From assembly GCA_003551865.1 (NCBI GenBank), contig PUNU01000080.1, positions 1-27,857 on the forward strand: a stretch of DNA of 27,857 nt, given 5' to 3'. The position numbers and the translations under genes are program-made. Shown one piece after another: positions 6,996 to 15,354 of the stretch. Source of the DNA: Syntrophomonadaceae bacterium (GTDB lineage: Bacteria; Bacillota_D; Dethiobacteria; DTU022). Under the pieces are notes generated by a model that did not search any database, was not told the origin of the DNA, and saw only the letters and a list, made by a program, of their open reading frames with translations. Each line of letters begins with the position of its first letter. The stretch's first letter is position 1.

Positions 6996-8546
6996 ATGAT
7001 ACCTGATTTTAAAAATGAACCGGCGGAAGATTTTACCCTGGAAAACAGTTATAACCGGATGGTAGAGGCCTTAAACAAGGTCAAAGAAGAATTTGGGCTG
7101 GAATGCCCGGCGATCATAAACGGCAAAAAAATAAAAAGCGACGAAACAATTGCCTCAATAAACCCTTCAAATTATGAACAAATTGTCGGCTACGCTTATG
7201 CAGCCAATAAGGAAATGGCCGATCAGGCCGTCAAAACCGCCCTGCAGACATTCAAGAAATGGAAAACGGTATCAGCCGGATTTAGAGCCCGCTGCCTGTT
7301 CAGAGCCGCAGCCTTAATGCGAAAGCACAAAGCTGAACTTACGGCAACGGAGATCCTTGAAGCGGGCAAAAACTGGGTTGAAGCGGACGGAGATGTAGCT
7401 GAAGCAATTGATTTTTTGGATTACTACGGCACCGTGGCCATGGAGCTGGCTGAAAGGCAGGACTTGGTCAGTCTGCCGGGAGAAGACAACGAGCTTTTTT
7501 ATATACCCCGAGGGGTTGGAGTTGTAATTTCTCCCTGGAATTTTCCCCTGGCCATCCTGACCGGGATGACTGCCGGGCCCCTGGTTATGGGAAACACGGT
7601 TATCGTTAAGCCTGCGAGCAATACACCGGTAACAGCCTGTAAGTTTATGGAAATCATGAAGGAAGCGGGAGTGCCCGACGGGGCAATAAACCTGCTCTAC
7701 GGCTCCGGAGAATCAGTCGGCGACTACCTGGTTAAACACCCGCAAACACATTTTATTAGCTTTACCGGTTCACGGGCTGCGGGGGTATCCATTATCGAAG
7801 AAGGCAGTAAAATTAGGGAGGGTCAGTCCTGGATCAAACGTATCAGCGCCGAAATGGGAGGCAAGAACGCGATTATAGTCGATTCAGAAGCCGACCTGGA
7901 AGCGGCGGTAGACGGAGTGCTTGTTTCCGCATTTGGTTTCCAGGGTCAGAAGTGCTCGGCCTGTTCAAGAGCAATAATCGATGAAAAAGTATACGATGAC
8001 TTTACCCGTCGCCTTGTCGAAAAGACAAAAGCAATTAAGGTAGGACCGGCGGAAGAACCTGACAATTTTATGGGTCCGCTGATTGACCAGGCAGCCTTAG
8101 ACAAGGTCCTGGAATATTTAGATATCGGCAAAAAAGAAGGTAAACTGCTCTGCGGTGGCGAGAGGATTGAAAAAGACGGCTTTTATATCCAGCCGACCAT
8201 ATTCGATGAAATATCGCCTGATGCCCGCCTGGCCCAGGAAGAGATCTTCGGGCCGGTGCTTTCCCTGATCAGGGCCGTTGATTTTGAGGAGGCCCTGCAA
8301 ATCGCCAATGCTACCGAATACGGGCTGACCGGGGCGGTTTATTCCAAAAACCGCTCCAGGCTCGAGCAGGCCCGGCAGGAATTCGAGGTGGGCAACCTCT
8401 ATTTTAATCGAAAATGTACGGCCGCCCTGGTCGGAGTGCATCCCTTTGGCGGCTATAAAATGTCGGGGACCGGCTCTAAAGCCGGGGGTAAAGACTATTT
8501 GCTCTTGTTCAGTCAGGCAAAGGCCGTCTCCGAAAAATTGCCTTAA
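6996..8546 (+). CDS. rocA: 1-pyrroline-5-carboxylate (glutamate semialdehyde) dehydrogenase
   Basis: NAD(P)-dependent aldehyde dehydrogenase that oxidises glutamate semialdehyde/P5C to glutamate. Its 516 residues equal the length of monofunctional RocA/PutC proteins. VISPWNFPLAI is the cofactor-binding segment, SFTGSRAAG the Rossmann turn, AEMGGKN carries general base Glu286, and GFQGQKCSACSR carries catalytic Cys320. Both the fairly long N-terminus (about 50 residues before the SINPSN stretch) and the GFQGQKCSACSR context are typical of P5C dehydrogenase rather than other aldehyde dehydrogenases. AAGGGAGG lies 8 bases before ATG. With rocD it forms an ornithine-to-glutamate route. The structured RNA and its terminator lie directly upstream and may control it. 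Confidence 0.92.
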   Translation: MIPDFKNEPAEDFTLENSYNRMVEALNKVKEEFGLECPAIINGKKIKSDETIASINPSNYEQIVGYAYAANKEMADQAVKTALQTFKKWKTVSAGFRARCLFRAAALMRKHKAELTATEILEAGKNWVEADGDVAEAIDFLDYYGTVAMELAERQDLVSLPGEDNELFYIPRGVGVVISPWNFPLAILTGMTAGPLVMGNTVIVKPASNTPVTACKFMEIMKEAGVPDGAINLLYGSGESVGDYLVKHPQTHFISFTGSRAAGVSIIEEGSKIREGQSWIKRISAEMGGKNAIIVDSEADLEAAVDGVLVSAFGFQGQKCSACSRAIIDEKVYDDFTRRLVEKTKAIKVGPAEEPDNFMGPLIDQAALDKVLEYLDIGKKEGKLLCGGERIEKDGFYIQPTIFDEISPDARLAQEEIFGPVLSLIRAVDFEEALQIANATEYGLTGAVYSKNRSRLEQARQEFEVGNLYFNRKCTAALVGVHPFGGYKMSGTGSKAGGKDYLLLFSQAKAVSEKLP

Positions 8547-8589
8547 AACATTGCAAATGCACTCACCATTGGTTAAAATATTTGTTAAA

Positions 8590-8731
8590 ACTACAGCACA
8601 ACTTTAGCCTGCATCATTGCCCGCTATGCCATAGAGGAAGGTTCCATCGTTTTCCCTTCGGCCTTCGCTGCGCTCAGGAACGCTCGAACCGTCCCCATGG
8701 CACCGCTAATTCCCGGATATTGCGCTGTAGT
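8590..8731 (+). mobile_element. MITE-like element, arms A, centre X (copy A2)
   Basis: A 142-bp element matching A1 over its whole length with few differences. The left end ACTACAGCACAA carries one mismatch to the right end TTGCGCTGTAGT. One base outside each end lies TTAA (8585-8588 and 8733-8736), again a possible 4-bp duplication. The core with centre X spans 8628-8701. Its right end is only 31 bases before the proC start codon, so it occupies the region where the proC promoter would be expected. Confidence 0.8.
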
Positions 8732-8762
8732 ATTAAGTTTTAGACTGAGAGGAAAGATAACG

Positions 8763-9581
8763 ATGAGCGAAACAATAAATAATATTGGTTTAATCGGTTG
8801 CGGAGAAATGGGTTCAGCTTTAGCCAAAGGAATGATTAAACGGGGAGGAGTAGAGCCTTCCTCTGTTTACCTTTACGATATCAACAAAGAAAGACAGCAG
8901 GGGTTGGCTTCCGAGGTTAAGGCCAACCCGGCTGAAAGCTACGCCGAGCTCGTGACAAAATGCCGGCTTATCTTTATCGCCGTGAAACCGCAGGATATCG
9001 AAGGGCTCTTATATTCAATCAGATCAGAAATTAAACCCGGACATATCATAATTTCAATTGCCGCCGGTATATCGATAAGCTTTATAGCCGGCTGCCTGCC
9101 TGCGGACACCAAAATTGTCCGGTTGATGCCGAATACTCCCTGCCTGATCGGCGCCGGGACAATTGTTATCAGCATCGGGGAAACTGTAACCGAGGAAGAA
9201 TTTTCCGAGGTCGAAACACTGCTTAAGCCTCTTGGCTTGACAATTCGTCTTCCCGAAAGGCTGATGGACGCCGCCACCGGCCTAAGCGGGACAGGCCCGG
9301 CTTATGTATTTCTGTTTATCGAAACGATGATCGATGCGGGTGTTTCGGTCGGCATACGCCGTGATACCGCTTCCGAGATGGTAATTCAAAACGTTATCGG
9401 TTCGGCGCGGATGCTGCAGGACTATGTAGCCCACCCGGCCGAACTGAGAAACACCGTCACGTCACCGGCGGGAACCACCGCCGCAGCACTGCATATCCTG
9501 GAGGAGTCAGGCTTCCGCAGCTGCCTGCTGAAGGCCGTTATTGAAGCAACCAGGCGTTCGGAGGAATTAAGAGGTGGCTAA
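8763..9581 (+). CDS. proC: Pyrroline-5-carboxylate reductase
   Basis: NADPH-dependent reduction of P5C to L-proline, the last step of proline synthesis. The 272-residue protein starts with the Rossmann motif IGLIGCGEMGSALAKG and ends with the C-terminal dimer domain signature LSGTGPAYVFLFIETMIDAG, plus VTSPAGTT. MPNTPCLIGAG is the conserved middle motif. The frame runs on upstream into the repeat element, but homology and the GAGAGGAAAG site both favour ATG 8763. The last 8 bases overlap proB, indicating translational coupling. Since rocD also makes P5C, proline could come from either ornithine or glutamate. Confidence 0.94.
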   Translation: MSETINNIGLIGCGEMGSALAKGMIKRGGVEPSSVYLYDINKERQQGLASEVKANPAESYAELVTKCRLIFIAVKPQDIEGLLYSIRSEIKPGHIIISIAAGISISFIAGCLPADTKIVRLMPNTPCLIGAGTIVISIGETVTEEEFSEVETLLKPLGLTIRLPERLMDAATGLSGTGPAYVFLFIETMIDAGVSVGIRRDTASEMVIQNVIGSARMLQDYVAHPAELRNTVTSPAGTTAAALHILEESGFRSCLLKAVIEATRRSEELRGG

Positions 9582-10704
9582 CAGCACTAAAAATTATTAT
9601 CCCGTGCCCTGCCGGGTTGTCATAAAAGTCGGAACCAGACTGCTTACCCATGCCACAGGAAAGCTGAACCTGGGTTACATGGAGAGGCTGGCCCGCGAGC
9701 TTGCCGATTTGCGCAACCGGGGTCATGAAGTTATCCTTGTGTCATCCGGTTCGATTGGTGCGGGCCGGGGCAGGCTCAATATTACGCACGGTATAACTTC
9801 AATTCCGGAAAAACAGGCTGTAGCGGCCGTAGGGCAGGGCATACTGGTTCAGATTTACGAAAAACTGTTTTCGGAGTATGGGCTCATAGTAGGCCAAATC
9901 CTGCTTACCCGTACCGATTTAATGAGCAGAAGGCGCTATATTAATGCCTGCAATACCGTTTTAACCCTGTTAAAAATGGGCGTTATACCGGTGATCAATG
10001 AAAACGATTCCGTTTCAGTTGAGGAAATCAAGTTCGGCGACAACGACCGTCTTTCCGCCCTGGTCGCGGGCTTAAGCGACGCTCACCTCCTGGTTCTCCT
10101 GACTGACGTAGATGGTCTTTATACCAGCAATCCTCGTAAGAACCCGGACGCCAGGTTAATCCCGGAAGTTCATAAAATTGACGATCAAATCTGGGCGGCG
10201 GCGGAGAAGTCACATGATGAATTGGCTACCGGGGGTATGGTGACCAAACTGCAGGCCGCCGAGATAGCTTCCAATTCCGGCGTGGCCATGTATATTACAA
10301 ACGGATCGGATCCCGGTGTAGTTTCAAAAATAATTGAAGGCGAACATGCAGGGACCTTTTTCCACAGCCAGGAACATTATCTTAACCGCAGAAAAAGGTG
10401 GATAGCCTACGGGCAGGTAGTCAAAGGCAGTGTGACAGTTGACAGGGGTGCTTGCAAAGCGCTTTGCGAGGATCATAAAAGCCTGCTCCCGGTCGGTGTT
10501 ACTGCCGTGAATGGCTCCTTCAACGAAGGGGATTTGATAGCAGTGATCGACCAGGATGGAAATGAATTGGCCCGGGGGCTAACCAACTTTTCGTCCGAGG
10601 AGTTGACCCGTATCTTAAAACGAACCAGTGCGGAAGTTGCCGATATTATAAACAGGCCTTTTGAAGAAGAAGTTATTCACCGTGACAACCTGGTTGTTTA
10701 CTAA
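9574..10704 (+). CDS. proB: Glutamate 5-kinase
   Basis: Phosphorylates the gamma-carboxyl of glutamate with ATP, the committed step of proline synthesis. The 376 residues contain an amino-acid kinase domain (about 1-260) with VIKVGTRLL, VSSGSIGAG, PVINENDSVSVEEIKFGDNDRLSA and ATGGMVTKLQAA, then a C-terminal PUA domain (about 280-360, around YGQVVKGSVTVDRGA and ARGLTNFSS). The kinase domain normally carries proline feedback inhibition. The GTG start at 9574 overlaps the end of proC, with GGAGG about 9 bases upstream. The first residues before CRVVIKVGT are short and polar, as usual. Confidence 0.94.
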   Translation: MANSTKNYYPVPCRVVIKVGTRLLTHATGKLNLGYMERLARELADLRNRGHEVILVSSGSIGAGRGRLNITHGITSIPEKQAVAAVGQGILVQIYEKLFSEYGLIVGQILLTRTDLMSRRRYINACNTVLTLLKMGVIPVINENDSVSVEEIKFGDNDRLSALVAGLSDAHLLVLLTDVDGLYTSNPRKNPDARLIPEVHKIDDQIWAAAEKSHDELATGGMVTKLQAAEIASNSGVAMYITNGSDPGVVSKIIEGEHAGTFFHSQEHYLNRRKRWIAYGQVVKGSVTVDRGACKALCEDHKSLLPVGVTAVNGSFNEGDLIAVIDQDGNELARGLTNFSSEELTRILKRTSAEVADIINRPFEEEVIHRDNLVVY

Positions 10705-10792
10705 ATCAGTTCCTTGCTTATCCCTCACAGTCCTTCCATCCGGTATTTTTACGCATACAGTTAACAAATATTAACCAAAGGAGATGAAGTTA

Positions 10793-12046
10793 TTGCATTC
10801 TGAGGTATTGGAAAAGTGCAGGCAGGCCCGGCAGGCATCAACGGTCTTAGCCGGTTGTTCCGCTACTGTTAAAAGCAATGTTTTAAAACAAATTGCCAAA
10901 TCGCTTGAAACGGAAAAAAATGCTGTTATAAAAGCCAACTCCAGGGATCTTGAACTTTTAAAGAGTAAAGAAGGCTATTCCAGGGCGTTTCATGACCGCC
11001 TGCTTTTAGATGAGGAGAGGATTACGGGCATGGCCGAAGGGCTGCGGGAGATAGCCGCTCTGGAAGACCCGGTCGGTGAAGTAACCGGAATGTGGAAGCG
11101 GCCCAACGGACTGCAGGTAGGTTTGGTACGGGTTCCGATCGGGGTAATTGGCATCATATATGAAGCCCGTCCCAACGTAACCGTCGATGCAGCCGGTTTA
11201 ACGATTAAGACCGGCAATGCTGTAATCCTGCGCGGCAGCTCCGAAGCGATTAACTCCAATAAAGCCCTGGTTGATTTAATCCGCCAGGGGCTGGAAGCGC
11301 AAAATCTGCCCGCCGATTCAGTTGCCTTGATTGAAGACACCGAACGCTCGGCGGCGCTCGAGTTGATGAAAGCCAATGAATTCGTCGATCTGCTGATTCC
11401 GCGCGGTGGGACCTCACTGATTAAAACGGTGGTGGATAATTCCACGGTCCCGGTAATCCAAACCGGTGCCGGCAACTGCCATACATACATCGATGACAGT
11501 GCCGAGCTCGAAATGGCTGTAAGGATCGCTGTTAATGCTAAGGTACAGCGTCCCGGAGTTTGCAATGCCATGGAAACCCTGCTGGTGCATAAAGATATTG
11601 CACCCCGCTACCTGCCGGAGGCAGTCCCGGCTTTGATCGACCGGGGGGTGGAGATCAGGGGCTGCCCGCAGACTGCAAATTATTCGACGGAAGTAAAGCC
11701 TGCCGGCGAGGAAGACTGGGTAACAGAATACCTCGACCTGATCCTGGCCGTTAAGGTGGTAAATGATATCGATGAAGCAGTAGAGCACATTAATCATTAC
11801 GGCACCGGACACTCGGAAGCGATTATAACTAACAGTTATGCCAATGCACAGTACTTCCTGGACCGGGTCGATGCCGCAGCGGTATATGTAAACGCTTCAA
11901 CCCGCTTTACCGACGGAGCTGAGTTTGGCCTGGGGGCCGAGATGGGCATCAGCACGCAAAAGCTGCATGTCCGCGGGCCAATGGGATTGGAATCACTGAC
12001 CAGCCTTAAATATATAGTTTACGGTTCAGGCCAGAGCAGGAATTAA
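10793..12046 (+). CDS. proA: Gamma-glutamyl phosphate reductase
   Basis: NADPH-dependent reduction of gamma-glutamyl phosphate to glutamate-5-semialdehyde, following ProB. The product is 417 residues from TTG 10793, or 420 from ATG 10784. RPNVTVDAAGLTIKTGNAVILRG is the nucleotide-binding segment and QRPGVCNAMETLL carries catalytic Cys257. AAAGGAGATGA, an almost perfect Shine-Dalgarno match, overlaps the ATG at 10784 and leaves no spacing for it, while TTG 10793 sits 9 bases after GGAG. TTG is therefore the more likely start. A 79-base gap separates proA from proB; no clear promoter or terminator is visible in it, so proC-proB-proA are probably one unit. Confidence 0.92.
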   Translation: MHSEVLEKCRQARQASTVLAGCSATVKSNVLKQIAKSLETEKNAVIKANSRDLELLKSKEGYSRAFHDRLLLDEERITGMAEGLREIAALEDPVGEVTGMWKRPNGLQVGLVRVPIGVIGIIYEARPNVTVDAAGLTIKTGNAVILRGSSEAINSNKALVDLIRQGLEAQNLPADSVALIEDTERSAALELMKANEFVDLLIPRGGTSLIKTVVDNSTVPVIQTGAGNCHTYIDDSAELEMAVRIAVNAKVQRPGVCNAMETLLVHKDIAPRYLPEAVPALIDRGVEIRGCPQTANYSTEVKPAGEEDWVTEYLDLILAVKVVNDIDEAVEHINHYGTGHSEAIITNSYANAQYFLDRVDAAAVYVNASTRFTDGAEFGLGAEMGISTQKLHVRGPMGLESLTSLKYIVYGSGQSRN

Positions 12047-12072
12047 AGGCATAGAAAGGAGTGCAGATTCAT

Positions 12073-13245
12073 ATGGAAAGGTTTCATGACGCATTACATA
12101 ATAATTTACCCATCCTGGTGGACACTACCCTCCGCGACGGGGAACAAACCGCCGGGGTCGTATTCTCAAACCGGGAAAAACTGCGTATAGGCAAGATGCT
12201 GAACAACCTGGGTGTGCACCAGATCGAGGCCGGCATACCGGTAATGGGAGGCGATGAAAAAGAAGTGATTAAAGAGCTGGTTTCATATAACTTGAAAGCC
12301 AGTATCATGGCCTGGAACCGGGCCAATATTGAAGACATCAAACACTCCCTGGAATGCGGAGTTGATGCCGTGGCGGTCTCCATATCAACATCGGATATCC
12401 ATATTTCCCATAAACTGAAAACCACTCGGGAACAGGTGCTCGAAAATATGACACAAGCGGTGGAATTCGCCAGGAAACATGAGTTATACATTTCGGTAAA
12501 CGCCGAAGATGCATCACGCAGTGATCTGGATTTTCTGGTTGAATTTGCCGCCCGGGCCCGCGCTGCCGGGGCAGACCGCCTTCGGTTTTGCGATACTATT
12601 GGAGTTTTAGAGCCCTTTAAAACCTACGATATTATCAGTGCTTTAATCGACAAAACCGGCATGGAAATTGAAATGCACACCCATAACGACTTTGGTATGG
12701 CCACCGCCAATGCCCTGGCCGGATTAAAAGCAGGAGCCCGTTTTATCGGTGTCACGGTTAACGGACTGGGGGAAAGGGCCGGCAACGCCGCCCTCGAAGA
12801 AGTGGCCATGGCCCTTAAGCATTTGTTTGGCGTTAATATAGGTGTTGACACCAGGGATTTTCGCAACCTGTGCGAATATGTAGCCCGGGCTTCCGGCCGC
12901 CAGCTTTACCCCGGAAAACCGATTGTCGGGGCCAACACCTTCGCCCATGAATCAGGCATTCATGCCGACGGCGTTCTCAAGCATCCTTCAACCTACGAAG
13001 TATTCAGTCCTGAAGATGTGGGCCTGGAAAGGCAGATTGTTATCGGCAAACACTCCGGCTCTAAAGCAATTAAAATGAAATTTGTCGAATACGGCATTGC
13101 CCTTTCGGACGAAGAAGCGGCTGAACTGCTGAAGGCAATCCGCAATGTTACCGTGGATTTAAAGCGCACTCTTTTCGACAAAGAACTGATGTACATCTAC
13201 GAAGATTACCTCTATGAGAAAAAGACGGCATCTTCAAAGAATTAG
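12073..13245 (+). CDS. Homocitrate synthase-like (NifV family) acyltransferase, possible Re-citrate synthase
   Basis: A DRE-TIM metallolyase of about 390 residues that condenses acetyl-CoA with a 2-oxo acid. Seen are DTTLRDGEQTAGVVFS near the N-terminus, metal-binding HTHNDFGMATANALA, VNGLGERAGNAALEE and ESGIHADGVLKHP. There is no LeuA-type C-terminal regulatory domain, which fits NifV-type proteins. No nif, lysine or leucine genes are adjacent. It instead follows proA by 26 bases, and many anaerobic Clostridia use a NifV-like Re-citrate synthase (described in Clostridium kluyveri) to make citrate and then glutamate. That role would fit a proline/glutamate block, but substrate cannot be read from sequence. 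GTG 12061 overlaps the AAAGGAG site, so ATG 12073 is preferred. Confidence 0.8.
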   Translation: MERFHDALHNNLPILVDTTLRDGEQTAGVVFSNREKLRIGKMLNNLGVHQIEAGIPVMGGDEKEVIKELVSYNLKASIMAWNRANIEDIKHSLECGVDAVAVSISTSDIHISHKLKTTREQVLENMTQAVEFARKHELYISVNAEDASRSDLDFLVEFAARARAAGADRLRFCDTIGVLEPFKTYDIISALIDKTGMEIEMHTHNDFGMATANALAGLKAGARFIGVTVNGLGERAGNAALEEVAMALKHLFGVNIGVDTRDFRNLCEYVARASGRQLYPGKPIVGANTFAHESGIHADGVLKHPSTYEVFSPEDVGLERQIVIGKHSGSKAIKMKFVEYGIALSDEEAAELLKAIRNVTVDLKRTLFDKELMYIYEDYLYEKKTASSKN

Positions 13246-13298
13246 CGGGAACAAAGAATAAATCTTTAATAATTTGTCTGTTTACATTATAATCTAGT

Positions 13299-13456
13299 AC
13301 TAAAGCGCAATATCCGGGAATTAGCGGTGCCATGGGGACGGTTCGAGCGTTCCTACAAATCTGGGTTCTGACCTCTGACTTCTATTATGTAAGACGATGG
13401 AACCGTCCCCTATGGCCTAGTGCCCCGGCAACATATTAAGAGCGCGATTTGTAATT
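13299..13456 (-). mobile_element. MITE-like element, arms A, centre Y (copy A3), inverted
   Basis: Reverse orientation relative to A1 and A2. The outer end ACTAAAGCGCAA (13299-13310) differs from the A terminus by one base and runs through the same inner arm to the core at 13329-13416 (88 bp). The core centre is not X but Y, a block containing AATAGAAGTCAGAGGTC on the - strand, shared with 25036-25123. The other arm is decayed but still shows ATTAAGAGCGCGATTTGTAAT against the expected inverse end. Its outer boundary is uncertain. Confidence 0.65.
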
Positions 13457-13481
13457 TATTATAACAATGCTCTATCTATAT

Positions 13482-13615
13482 GAGGTGCTGCAAGCCGGAA
13501 GCGAACATAAAGCGAGCCGTGACAATTCCAGGCGAGCGATCCGTGAGCGCCGGCTTGCCACAGCTGTGAATTATAAACAGAGCAAACTTAATTGATAGGG
13601 CACCAGGTGTACCAA
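13482..13615 (+). repeat. Structured intergenic repeat, family C, copy 2 (short)
   Basis: An internally deleted relative of C1 and C3. Shared blocks are ACATAAAGCG.GCC, GCGATCCGTGAGCGCCGGCT, and the end CAAACTTAATTGATAGGGC. It lies between MITE A3 and the ROK kinase gene. Together with A3 it accounts for most of the gene-free stretch 13246-13639; nothing coding was seen there. Confidence 0.55.
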
Positions 13616-13639
13616 CAAAATAATTAAGTGAGACATTAA

Positions 13640-14587
13640 ATGGAAAAACAACTTTACTGTATTGTCGATATCGGCGGAACCAAGGTTTTACTGCTGTTTA
13701 TTGACGGCGGCGGGAGGGTGCTGTTCAGGGAAAAAGCGAAAACTCCCAAACCGGCTCGTCCGGAGGCCGTGGTTGAAACCGTCAGGGATCTTTTTGCCCG
13801 GGGCGCTTCCAGGTTAGAGCTGCCCGCATTATTTAAACCTTCCGGTTTGGGAGTTTGTATGGCCGGTTTTACCGACCATAAGACCGGCCTGGTCCACCAG
13901 GCACCAAACCTGGATTGGGAGGCTCCGGTTCCCCTGGGCAGTCACCTTGAAGAAGCCCTGTCATGTCCGGTTATTATCGAAAACGACGCCAACGCCGCCG
14001 TGGTTGGAGAAGTATATTACGGTGCCGCCCGCGGCCATCGCAACGTTATCTATATTACCCTCAGTACAGGTATTGGCGGCGGTCTTTTTCTGAACGGCCG
14101 CCTTTACCGGGGCAGTGACGGTTTTGCCGGAGAAATCGGCCATATTAAGTCCTTCGGCCGGGGTCGGCCCTGTAAATGCCTGGGCTATGACTGCCTTGAA
14201 GCATGGGCTTCAGGAAGTGCCATTGCCAGGAATGCAGCTTCCACAGGACTTGAGAGTGAAACAGGAGAAGAAGTCACAACCGCCTGGGTTTTTAAGCAGG
14301 CCGATCGCGGCAACGCCAAGGCTGGAGAAATAATTGAGCAGGCCGCCGCCAGGATCGGCCTGGGACTGTCCAACCTGGTTACCCTGCTCAATCCTTCCTG
14401 CATGGTAGTCGGCGGAGGGGTGGCGGCAAACCGGGCCGATTTTTTAACCCGGGTTACAGAGCATCTAAAAAGTAATGCGATCAGACCGTCTGTAAGAGTA
14501 ACCTCCCTGTTGATAGTTCCGTCCGAGTTGGAACCGGAAGCGGGAACCTGGGGGATGCATGCCTTAGTCACCGGGAAAACGGAGTAA
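13640..14587 (+). CDS. ROK-family sugar kinase (glucokinase-like)
   Basis: ATP-dependent kinase of the ROK family, phosphorylating glucose or a related hexose in the cytoplasm. Its 315 residues show the phosphate-binding DIGGTK near the N-terminus, IIENDANAAVVGE with the catalytic Asp, TLSTGIGGG, and the zinc-binding motif. The zinc motif reads GHI followed by CKCLGYDCLE, with all three cysteines and the upstream histidine kept although the usual CxCGxxGCxE spacing residues vary. No DNA-binding domain precedes the kinase, so it is an enzyme and not a NagC/XylR-type repressor. No transport or sugar-pathway gene is next to it, so the substrate stays open. dedA-like gene follows after 6 bases. 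Confidence 0.87.
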   Translation: MEKQLYCIVDIGGTKVLLLFIDGGGRVLFREKAKTPKPARPEAVVETVRDLFARGASRLELPALFKPSGLGVCMAGFTDHKTGLVHQAPNLDWEAPVPLGSHLEEALSCPVIIENDANAAVVGEVYYGAARGHRNVIYITLSTGIGGGLFLNGRLYRGSDGFAGEIGHIKSFGRGRPCKCLGYDCLEAWASGSAIARNAASTGLESETGEEVTTAWVFKQADRGNAKAGEIIEQAAARIGLGLSNLVTLLNPSCMVVGGGVAANRADFLTRVTEHLKSNAIRPSVRVTSLLIVPSELEPEAGTWGMHALVTGKTE

Positions 14588-14593
14588 ACGTTC

Positions 14594-15328
14594 ATGAGTT
14601 ATGATATAGATCAGGTGGAAACAATTGAGCCGATGGAACCCTTTTTTGAAATGCTGGAAATGCTTATTTCCAGGTTCGGTCCTATCGGCATCGGTGCTGC
14701 CATGCTTGCAGAAAGCGCCGGAGTACCGTTTGCCTCCGCCATCGTGCTTTTAACCGCGGGGACCATGATTCTGCGGGGGGTTGCATCTTTCTGGGTGATA
14801 TTCATTTATTCGACATTGGGCATTACCCTCGGCAGTATATTTAGCTATATAATCGGGCTTCTCGGCAGCATGCTCGGCAGTGCAGTTAAGAGAAGGCATT
14901 TTTTTCATTTAAATTGCGAAGTCGGGAAAAACAAACACAGGAGCAGAACTTCGAGTCTGTTGAGTTTCTGGAAAAGGTACGGCAGTTTTTCCATTTTCAT
15001 GGCCCAGCTGTGGGGTTTTTCCCGGACCTTTATTTCGTTTCCCGCCGGAGCCATGCATATGCATTTTGGCCTGTTTGTTATTTACACCTTTTTAGGAGGT
15101 GCGCTTTTCAGCCTGGGGGCCATAGCCACGAGCCTTCTTTTGACCGGGACGATGAGCATTACCATAAGGTTGTTGAAAGACCTGGCCGAAATGTCGCCGT
15201 TTCTTTTATTTATCCCGGCATTGTTGATCGTCTTGATTGTCTACTTGTATCGTTACCGAGGATGGCGGATAAAAATACCTTTTTTAGGGAATAGCCGGTT
15301 CAAAAAAACCGGCAAATCTGACCGGTAA
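14594..15328 (+). CDS. DedA-family (VTT domain) membrane protein
   Basis: A 244-residue integral membrane protein with about five hydrophobic segments (roughly residues 25-50, 60-95, 130-155, 160-190 and 200-220). The AESAGVPFASAIVLLTAG stretch corresponds to the conserved E-x-x-G-x-P motif of DedA proteins, and WKRYGSFSIFMAQLWGFSRTFISFPAGAMHM to the conserved F-x-R-x-G...F...R...R...P...AG...M block. DedA proteins are proposed lipid-carrier flippases (for example undecaprenyl phosphate or phosphatidylethanolamine) and affect envelope homeostasis. The second motif lacks the usual Pro after the Arg-rich turn, so the exact subgroup is uncertain. A basic cytoplasmic tail (KIPFLGNSRFKKTGKSDR) ends the protein. 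It forms a cluster with the ROK kinase and the ferredoxin. Confidence 0.75.
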   Translation: MSYDIDQVETIEPMEPFFEMLEMLISRFGPIGIGAAMLAESAGVPFASAIVLLTAGTMILRGVASFWVIFIYSTLGITLGSIFSYIIGLLGSMLGSAVKRRHFFHLNCEVGKNKHRSRTSSLLSFWKRYGSFSIFMAQLWGFSRTFISFPAGAMHMHFGLFVIYTFLGGALFSLGAIATSLLLTGTMSITIRLLKDLAEMSPFLLFIPALLIVLIVYLYRYRGWRIKIPFLGNSRFKKTGKSDR

Positions 15329-15354
15329 ATTATTTGACCGAGGAGACTTAACCA

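Noticed and set aside
12073..13245. Nitrogen-fixation locus suggested by the NifV-like gene
   Set aside because: No other nif gene is in the window, and the gene follows proA in a proline block.
13264..13293. Promoter with -10 TATAAT at 13288 in front of element A3
   Set aside because: No acceptable -35 at proper spacing, and the nearest downstream gene is about 350 bases away beyond two repeats.
13640..14587. ROK transcriptional repressor
   Set aside because: No N-terminal helix-turn-helix domain; the protein starts directly with the kinase phosphate-binding motif.
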